DNA from: Chryseobacterium gleum | GTDB taxonomy: Bacteria > Bacteroidota > Bacteroidia > Flavobacteriales_D > Sanyastnellaceae | Reading direction: 5' to 3' | Length of the DNA stretch: 8,608 nucleotides | Assembly: GCA_945883885.1 (NCBI GenBank) | Contig: CAMCYM010000060.1 | Coordinates: forward strand, 1-8,608 | In this document: positions 8,182 to 8,608 of the stretch, piece after piece | How positions within the stretch are numbered: position 1 is the stretch's first letter | How the letters are laid out: each line of letters starts with the position of its first letter | Notes under the pieces: model-generated | Told to the model about the DNA's origin: nothing | Databases searched by the model: none | What the model saw: only the letters and a program-made list of their open reading frames with translations | Made by a program: the position numbers and the translations under genes

Positions 8182-8608
8182 GCCCGCAAGATCGCACGCC
8201 TCCGCCACGCCTCCACCACGTCCTCGATGCGGGATGCCGGCGCATCGCACGAACCTGCCCCGCAGACGATGGCGGTCCCTTCCGGTACCTCGCCTGGCTC
8301 CAGCCGCAGCCCCGGCAGCGCCGCCGCACGGATCCCCGCCCGCAACGCCGCCGCCCCCTCGCCCGCATCCACCCGGCACGTCAGCCCCGCGGCCGCCCAC
8401 CGCCGCACCTCGGTCCACCGCCCCTCCACCAGCACCTCCCCCGGATCCACCGGCCCTTGCCACCTCAGCACCTCACCCGCCCACGGGCACCCCAGCGCCG
8501 CCCCTACCTCCACCAGCACCGCGGCCGCCGACGGCACGGTCCCGTCCGACTGCACCGGCGCCTCCGCAAACGCCGGCGCCTCGGTCGCCGCCGACGCAAA
8601 CCGCACCC
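8178..8608 (-). CDS. C-terminal part of a probable YyaL/DUF255 thioredoxin-domain protein (5' end outside window)
   Basis: About 142 codons are visible, ending with TGA at 8180-8178; the frame is open to the right edge, and the GTG at 8606 is probably internal. Two features match what I know of the C-terminal end of the YyaL/SSP411 family (DUF255, thioredoxin-like N-terminus fused to a six-hairpin glycosidase-like domain). One is a DGTVPSAAAVLVEVGAALG segment (visible residues 21-39), resembling the family's D-x-x-x-PS-x-NSV helix, although the usual Asn-Ser is replaced by Ala-Ala. The other is the closing AIVCGAGSCDAP (residues 112-123), matching the VC-x4-C-x-x-P pattern seen near the end of these proteins. 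GEVLVEG (56-62) could be the preceding beta-strand. The thioredoxin domain itself is not in the window. The sequence is very Ala/Arg/Gly-rich and the DNA about 78% GC over 8341-8520. It overlaps the next gene by 4 nt. The family call is tentative; that this frame is coding is more certain. Confidence 0.6.
   Translation of the reverse strand, partial: VRFASAATEAPAFAEAPVQSDGTVPSAAAVLVEVGAALGCPWAGEVLRWQGPVDPGEVLVEGRWTEVRRWAAAGLTCRVDAGEGAAALRAGIRAAALPGLRLEPGEVPEGTAIVCGAGSCDAPASRIEDVVEAWRRRAILRA

Noticed and set aside
7870..8463. Longer 197-aa version of the small secreted protein starting at 8463
   Set aside because: The extra N-terminal part is Gly/Ala/Arg low-complexity sequence overlapping the upstream gene in another frame and would bury the signal peptide. 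The ATG at 8181 is far more convincing.

Overview
The window looks like a chromosomal segment of a high-GC member of the Bacteroidota. The evidence is a TonB-dependent receptor with an N-terminal carboxypeptidase-regulatory-like domain, a very large secreted protein of a type typical of Bacteroidota with a type IX secretion system, a probable Bacteroidota-type promoter (TAnnTTT-like -7 box), and starts without obvious Shine-Dalgarno sequences. I cannot name a genus. All genes seen are on the minus strand, so the window reads right to left.

Layout in transcription order: (1) 8608-8178, the C-terminal end of a gene entering from the right edge, probably a YyaL/DUF255-type thioredoxin-domain protein, with extremely GC-rich DNA. 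(2) 8181-7870, a 103-aa secreted, highly charged helical protein whose start overlaps the previous stop by 4 nt (ATGA). (3) 7869-7752, a 118-bp AT-richer gap that holds a plausible promoter with a perfect 6-bp inverted repeat in its spacer. (4) 7751-4062, a 1229-aa TonB-dependent outer-membrane receptor, apparently complete. (5) 4062-1, a 1354-codon open frame for a very large secreted protein; its ATG shares one base with the receptor stop (TGATG), and it runs off the left edge uninterrupted.

The core of the window is a two-gene, translationally coupled unit: outer-membrane receptor plus giant exported partner. The arrangement recalls SusC/SusD nutrient-uptake pairs, but the partner is not SusD-like and shows no lipoprotein signal. 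Its visible end has the PNPY-plus-beta-strand module that commonly closes large secreted Bacteroidota proteins. Substrate and function cannot be read from the sequence. Sequences of this type recur across Bacteroidota and, to my knowledge, their joint function is poorly described; this is the best candidate here for an under-characterised system. I see no RNA genes, CRISPR array, insertion sequence or phage remnant.
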